From: Oxytricha trifallax
Lineage: Eukaryota; Ciliophora; Spirotrichea; Sporadotrichida; Oxytrichidae
Direction: 5' to 3'
NCBI GenBank assembly: GCA_000711775.1
Contig: ARYC01019463.1
Span: 1 to 64,000, forward strand
DNA: 64,000 nt
The notes beneath the pieces are model-generated. The model searched no databases. It saw only the letters and a program-made list of their open reading frames with translations, and was not told the DNA's origin. Below are positions 59,091-64,000 of this stretch, in pieces. The position numbers were made by a program, and so were the translations under genes. Within the stretch, counting starts at the first letter, position 1, and the number at the start of each line of letters is the position of its first letter.

Positions 59091-59697
59091 CTTCATCCAA
59101 GTAATGCCGCTCTTCTTAACAGGTTAGCGCTCATTTTAGTTTGCTGATATATTTTATTATAATAATGATAAAATCTGCCTTGATAAACTATAGTAGTCGA
59201 GTATAAGGCACTCTGGTAGATTCTTTGCTGAGAGGTAAGAAAATTAACTAACCATAAAAGACTGTAAGTTAACATATTTTATGTGAATTTTATTCGATTT
59301 AGTAAATTAAAATACTCCTAATTAAGTTTTATTTCTCTAGGAGGTCCTCCAAATCAAGTTTGAACTTAATTTGGAGGTAAGATTTATGCATTTTTAAATT
59401 TAATTTGCTCCTAATTAAGTTTTAACCTCAAAATTTAACTCCTAATAAAGTTCGAACTTAAATTGGAGGACCTCCTAAAATAATTAAACATTATTAGGAG
59501 CAATTTAATGGAGAAAGTTTGATAAAAATGGAAATCAATCTGTGAAACTTGGAGCAAGTTTTTCAATGCTTCTCCTCATATCTTTTCAAGGTTGACCTCC
59601 AGTAGGTCATCCCTATTTAGTAGTAAGATTTTAATAAACTTAGAATGGATATCCATAATTTTAAATTTCATTAACATTTCTAGAAAGAGGAAGCAAG

Positions 59698-60135
59698 ATG
59701 GAGTCTATGAATGATGCAATGAAGAGAATTTAATCTCAAGATTTGATAGGAAAATTTCGAAGTAAAGAGGACCTTTATAGATATTTGGTATAGCAAGGTA
59801 AGTTCTTAAGTAAGATTAATAAATCCATTATAGTTGGATTGTTCTTGCCGACTTAGGAGGGAACTAAAATCTCATTCTTAAAAGCCTTACTGAGTGAAGA
59901 GAAAAAAGCTTTTAAGTCTAATGAAATTAGGATGATAGAGATACCTAACTACCCTGAAATATCAGTGACAAACCTATATGATGATGCTATGAGTGATCCG
60001 GACGTAGCTCTCTACCTTCCATCAAAGCTACAGCTCTCTAATAAGTTGCCAGAGAGAAGCTTCTTCTTTGGTGTTCTTGGAACTTTGATACCTGAGTACT
60101 TATGTGAAGTTATTTAAGAAGCTCACAAGAAATGA
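59698..60135 (+). pseudogene. TBE 22-kDa protein gene, truncated by TGA
   Basis: From ATG 59698 (MESMNDAMKRIQSQDLIGKF) the frame runs 145 codons to TGA 60133-60135, including IPNYPEISVTNLYDDAMSD and PERSFFFGVLGTLIPEYL, which align with the gene at 2217-2870. The coding signal goes on in frame to about 60280 (FSISPEEKEKQGIKISATW) and then, after an indel, as a Lys/Glu-rich tail (KPLEKEKKEKPNSFTGKY) to about 60510. The TGA and the indel mark it as broken. Function unknown; it converges on the transposase gene. Confidence 0.72.
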
Positions 60136-60529
60136 TTCAGCATCTCTCCTGAAGAAAAAGAGAAGCAAGGTATTAAAATAAGTGCTACTTGGCTGTAGGA
60201 ACTTCAAAAGCATCCTTTCATCTCAAGTAAGCTTAGTCCTCTAACTTTATAGAAAAACCTGGTACTGCTATATACTTTATGAAAGAGCGCAGCAAATTAA
60301 ACAGAGAGACAAAGTCTCATGTATAGCATGAATTGAGTAATAGACTCTTCAAAGATTTATAAAAGCCACCAGAAGAGATGAACATAGATGCAGGAGCTGG
60401 CACTAAGAAAAGAAACATAGGCCCAAGCAAGCCTTTAGAAAAAGAAAAGAAAGAGAAGCCAAATTCCTTTACGGGCAAATACAATATGCGAACTTATTCA
60501 TTCGTTTAAATCTAATACTTATTTATAAA

Positions 60530-61657
60530 CACAAAATCTATCTTCTCTTGCGCATACTTTATCTTTATCATCGCTGACTCTTTTAGCAGCACTCTTAATA
60601 AAATCGACTGTATCTATCTTCAAGTCTTGCATTAAGTGATAGAGTAGAAGTTTCTTGTAGTGTCAATAAAATTCGATTCCATTGAACTAAGGGCTGTAAG
60701 GAACATTAAATACAGGTGTTATATATAGACTTTCATATTCCTTCCTTGAGTCTTTAGTTTTATGAACTTATAAGTTATTAACGAACAGAATAATGTCTTA
60801 GTACGCGTATTTTTCTCTTAGTTATTGTAAGAACTTAATATATTATTCAGTCTTTATAGAGCCATGGTGGATGATGATGATTTTTAGCCATTGAATTAAT
60901 TTACGGGAGGTTATCAACCGTTTATATGAATTAACATCAAACCTTTCAAAGTACTCTCGGACAAACACTTGACTTTCTGAGTTCCTATGTGCTTTGTAGT
61001 AAAGGCATTTCTGTGTTGGCCTAAACCCCAGGTTATCTCGATCAGTGCAACTTCCAATTGCCCCTTCCGGGGATGTTTATGTTCGCCATGGTGGATAACA
61101 TAAGTCTCGAGGCCACTATCTTCACTTATTCCTCCAAGAATAATATGAGTTTAAACCTTAACCTTTTTAGTCTTAAACTTCTATATTACTATACCTCTTG
61201 TACCAAGACCTTGATATAATTGTATTGAATGTAAATACAGCTTCATCAGCGTGTATGAACTTTATATTATGCTCTTAAGACCTCTGCATTTAATCGAATA
61301 TATAATTTAAATTAGTCTTATAAAATGGAACATTAAAGTCAATCACTCTCTTAATGCGATTGACTGTCTTGTAAGATATTCCGTTCTTTTTATATATGTT
61401 CGCTATAGATTAAGCAGATATGTGAAGCTCAGGAAATTGGCGATGAAACATCACAGCCCTCTAGGCCAGAGAGAAGTGAGCCTAGTATTTAAGAGTCTAA
61501 TCATTAATTAGATTATCGATAGGATGCTGCTAAATTTTAGAAGTCTTATAGGCTTAGAATTGAGTTGCTCTCTCTTTAAATTCAATGTTAATAGACGGTG
61601 AGACCTCACTGTTGCTGGAGATTTATTGAGTAGCCTTGCTATAGACGTATAATTCAT
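60530..61657 (-). pseudogene. TBE transposase (IS630/Tc1-mariner DDE), frame-broken
   Basis: From ATG 61657 (MNYTSIARLLNKSPATVRSH) with an early shift, the body reads INDQTLKYQAHFSLAQRAV, IYKKNGISYKTVNRIKRVI (helix-turn-helix region) and IKFIHADEAVFTFNTIIS (first catalytic Asp), then GISEDSGLETYVIHHG in another frame. The C-terminal part has QDIILFVNNLQVHKT (second-site region, Asn where Asp is usual) and FNVPYSPQFNGIEFY with the final Glu, directly followed by TGA where the family has Trp. About three indels plus one TGA. This is the enzyme class required for TBE excision in Oxytricha development (established knowledge). Confidence 0.85.
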
Positions 61658-61879
61658 AAGAGGCTTGAGTTATTCACTATATTCATCACATATCCATATC
61701 GCTACATAAACAATAAACCTATATACTTACTATCATAAATAGACACCAAACCTCGCATATGCTCACTTAAAATACTAATATTTAAACATTAAACCCCTAC
61801 ATAAACCCTTTAAAAACCCTAATAAAGTATGCCTTAATAGTATACTTTTATCTATCAAAAACTCAATGAAACTACTGAA

Positions 61880-61896
61880 AGGGTTTTGAGGTTTTG
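61880..61896. repeat. TBE right terminal repeat (C4A4 type)
   Basis: AGGGTTTTGAGGTTTTG; followed by target triplet AGT (61897-61899). Confidence 0.92.
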
Positions 61897-61904
61897 AGTG
61901 TCCT

Positions 61905-62190
61905 TGAGCAAAAGATGTAATCTCCAATCTTGGCATAGGCAGTACTTTTATTATAGAGTTCTTGAGAGACTGAAAGCAGTGAACCAAACAATAGCAGCTG
62001 CATCGTTTAATTTCATGTGATAGGCATCATCAGTTATTAGTTAGTGATATTGCATGAAATCAACATCTAGATAGAGTCTACCGCTAATACAGATATGCGA
62101 GCTGAGAGAGAGGTGCTGCGCCATTACATCTCCTAATGTTTTTAATGATACACAGTCTTAATATTTTATATATCACATTCTTCAAAAGTA
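61905..62190 (-). pseudogene. Unrecognised coding fragment beside TBE
   Basis: Minus-strand frame without TGA of about 85 codons: SLKTLGDVMAQHLSLSSHI, then RLYLDVDFMQYHQLITDDA and LNDAAAIVWFTAFSLSRTL. GC is higher than the flanks. It ends at the fold-back/TBE complex, which may have split it. No family recognised. Confidence 0.4.
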
Positions 62191-63515
62191 ATTGACCTTA
62201 ACAATATTACTGTCAACTCGGTCAACCAGGTCAACTCCTTTTATCTTACCCTTTAAATGAAGATTACTCATGGTCAACTACGGTCAACTCACAGATTACA
62301 AAGACTAATAAGGAAACACCAAGCACTTCTACGGTAAGACATCAATAACATAACGGTTAGTAACCAAGGCTATTTTGATCTGAGAACATCTCTAATTATT
62401 GGCAGTTAGATTTATTTAAATATATCTTTAATCATTTATTTTTCAATTTCCCCGATTCAGCTCAATTTTAACAATAATAATTAATTTTTAATTTAATTGT
62501 TCAATACCCCAATCTTCGTGTCTTAATTGATCTATGTGGTTTTATAAAGATTGCCAAATATTAGATAAAAATTAGGATTTATATATTAATAAATCAAGAC
62601 TAACTCAAAATGTTAAATGAAAACAAAAATATTTATCGTAATCATGCTAGCAACTAATTCGTGAAGGCTTTATAGATAGTTATAACTTTAAATTAAGAGA
62701 GCCTTTAATATTTACAACCTCTTCCATTTAAATATAATAAAAAATTTTAGGAAAAAAAATGATCCTATAATAACAGGATAAAAATGTTTTTTTTATTTAT
62801 TATTTTGTGCATTTAATTTAAAACTATTTAAAATAAAAAAGCAACTAAAAACATTTGCATTTTAAGAACTATATATCTTGGATTTAAATAGTCAAAAGAT
62901 TATGGTTATATTTTCATGTCGATTGTTGATCAAAATCTATTAGAGTCGGCAATATTTTTTCAAGGGATATAGCAGCATGTAAACAAAAAATAAAATATTA
63001 AAAGTGAATTGAAGAACAAAATAATCTACTCTATTACTTTAGGATACATTAAAGAATTATATTGATGTGATTAAAAGAGTTTTTAACCCAAGATCTAAGT
63101 CGCAAACAGCAAAAGATATTAATAGATCTGGAGCTATAGAAAATTCAAAGATATTGGAAGAAGAAATAATATTAATTATTAAAACTTCATACTATTGATT
63201 GTATTATTGATGCTAATTCGAAAGAAATTGATTGGAAAGCATGCAAAAAGTTTGTTTCTGAAGAAATTATAATTTAATAAATATTTTCTTAAACTCCAAA
63301 ATATTTGCCTTATAATTAAAGCCATATAGAAATATTAATTCAATTATAATAATATGAACTAGATATTCTATATAATTATCATAAATAAAATGAAAAGATC
63401 TTAAGGAAGTTTCCTGCACTTTTTTTAATTTTTTTTATTAAATTGATCTTTTAAGGTGAAAAAATTAGAATTAAAATGAATTTTTTATTTGGGTAAATTA
63501 AATACGATTTAGATC
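62191..63515. other. Mostly non-coding, with GGTCAAC repeats and one coding trace
   Basis: GGTCAAC/GTCAACT occurs five times at 62210-62292. At 63060-63278 the plus strand has pieces NPRSKSQTAKDINRSGAIE and, in another frame, LHTIDCIIDANSKEIDWKA followed by CKKFVSEEIII, faintly like a Myb/SANT-type helix but not assignable. Rest AT-rich. Confidence 0.35.
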
Positions 63516-64000
63516 TCATTCTAACTGATTGCCTATTGTAACCCATCCTTGCCTTAAGTTATTTTTCCTTCCAAAAACTTTACAATACAATCGATTAGGT
63601 ACTATTTTTCAATAATCTTTTTCATTTCTACAGGCTTTTCTGAATTTCCTCCCGGCACTGTCTCAAAAATATCGCTAATCTTGAAATGAACTGTTCCTTC
63701 TGGCTCTTTGCCTTTCAATCCAACCAAACATATTTCCTTACTATGTCTGAGGTAGTATCCTTGTCTATTATTTAATTCTGCTTTTATGCCTTTTTAACCC
63801 ACACTATCTAATCTACTATCCTAAAATCAAAACTTATAAAATTTAAATTTGAATTACCTGTAGTCTTTAAAGAGCAAAAATGCAATTGCATCCACATAAT
63901 TTTTGCCCAACAGTCTACATAAATATTAAACCGTTATCTAGTAAATCCTCAATTCCCAATTTTTATAAGTTATTTATTCCTTCTATCTAGTAATTTAGTT
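63516..64000 (-). CDS. MT-A70 adenine methyltransferase paralogue, partial (runs off window)
   Basis: Minus strand, entering from the window edge. LFKDYR precedes and IVWVKK follows a 37-nt intron (63821-63857) placed exactly as in the copy at 25 kb. GYYLRHSKEICLVGLKGKEP and VHFKISDIFETVPGGNSEK follow, then KPVEMKKIIEK, and the end FGRKNNLRQGWVTIGNQLE before TGA 63516-63518. Two frame shifts of -1 are needed: one in a short A-run after VKK, one near 63591-63616 at the same alignment column as in the other copies. Methyltransferase fold C-terminal half only; the DPPW region lies outside the window. Confidence 0.75.

Larger units (their letters stand above)
57027..61896. mobile_element. Full-length but decayed TBE transposon with C4A4 ends
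   Basis: Left end CAAAACCCCAAAACCCT (57027-57043); right end the complement of CAAAACCTCAAAACCCT (61880-61896). Inverted similarity continues inward for more than 100 bp (TTTCAGTAGTTT, AAGGCATACTTTATTAGGG, TGTAGGGGTTTAATG). Flanking triplets AAT and AGT fit the ANT target duplication known for TBE elements, with one later change. Genes: zinc-finger/kinase (minus, left), 22-kDa (plus, middle), transposase (minus, right), the same order as in the element at 1-4221. About 4.87 kb, longer than a TBE because a fold-back of about 505 bp sits in the kinase gene. Every gene is broken. Confidence 0.92.

Overview
The window reads as germline (micronuclear) DNA of a hypotrich/spirotrich ciliate. It is very AT-rich, and conserved protein families stay open only when TAA and TAG are read as glutamine and TGA is the sole stop. 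Two transposon copies end in the telomere-like repeat CAAAACCCCAAAACCC, the hallmark of the Oxytricha-type TBE elements (established knowledge). Species cannot be fixed from the sequence. Some single-base frame breaks may be sequencing indels rather than true decay.

Layout. 0-4.2 kb: a complete TBE-like element with long non-telomeric inverted ends, coding a zinc-finger/pseudokinase, a 22-kDa-type protein and a Tc1/mariner-type transposase. 4.3-4.5 kb: V-ATPase c remnant. 5.2-6.5 kb: TGACCA-rich tandem array. 6.5-8.3 kb: truncated TBE with its kinase gene and one C4A4 end. 8.6-9.1 kb: fragment of an MT-A70 adenine methyltransferase. 10.7-11.6 and 15.4-17.0 kb: retroposon (LINE-like) copies sharing a 3' hairpin and a TTA tail. 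13.2 and 45.3 kb: two members of one fold-back family. 17.2-19.2 kb: fossil Rep/SF3-helicase element between 276-bp inverted repeats. 20.8-23.6 kb: three GC-richer broken coding islands. 25.2-26.8 kb: nearly complete MT-A70 gene with one intron. 29.0-31.5 kb: another Tc1-like element. 32.1-42.4 kb: satellite with about 27.7 copies of a 374-bp unit. 42.4-50.3 kb: AT-rich, nearly gene-free. 50.3-51.5 kb: intact Merlin (IS1595-type) transposon with an 8-bp target duplication. 52.3-54.4 kb: EF-hand (CDPK-like) and YHYH-domain gene remnants, the latter split by an inverted-repeat insertion. 56.7-61.9 kb: a full-length but decayed TBE inserted into a fold-back element and itself carrying another fold-back. 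63.5 kb-end: third MT-A70 copy, running off the window.

Together this is transposon- and satellite-dominated germline DNA of the sort ciliates eliminate from the macronucleus. The most interesting signals are the three MT-A70 paralogues that all need a -1 shift at the same place, the intact Merlin element, the Rep-helicase element with nearly identical arms, the TBE/fold-back nesting, and a shared DFN (not DFG) kinase motif in TBE kinases.
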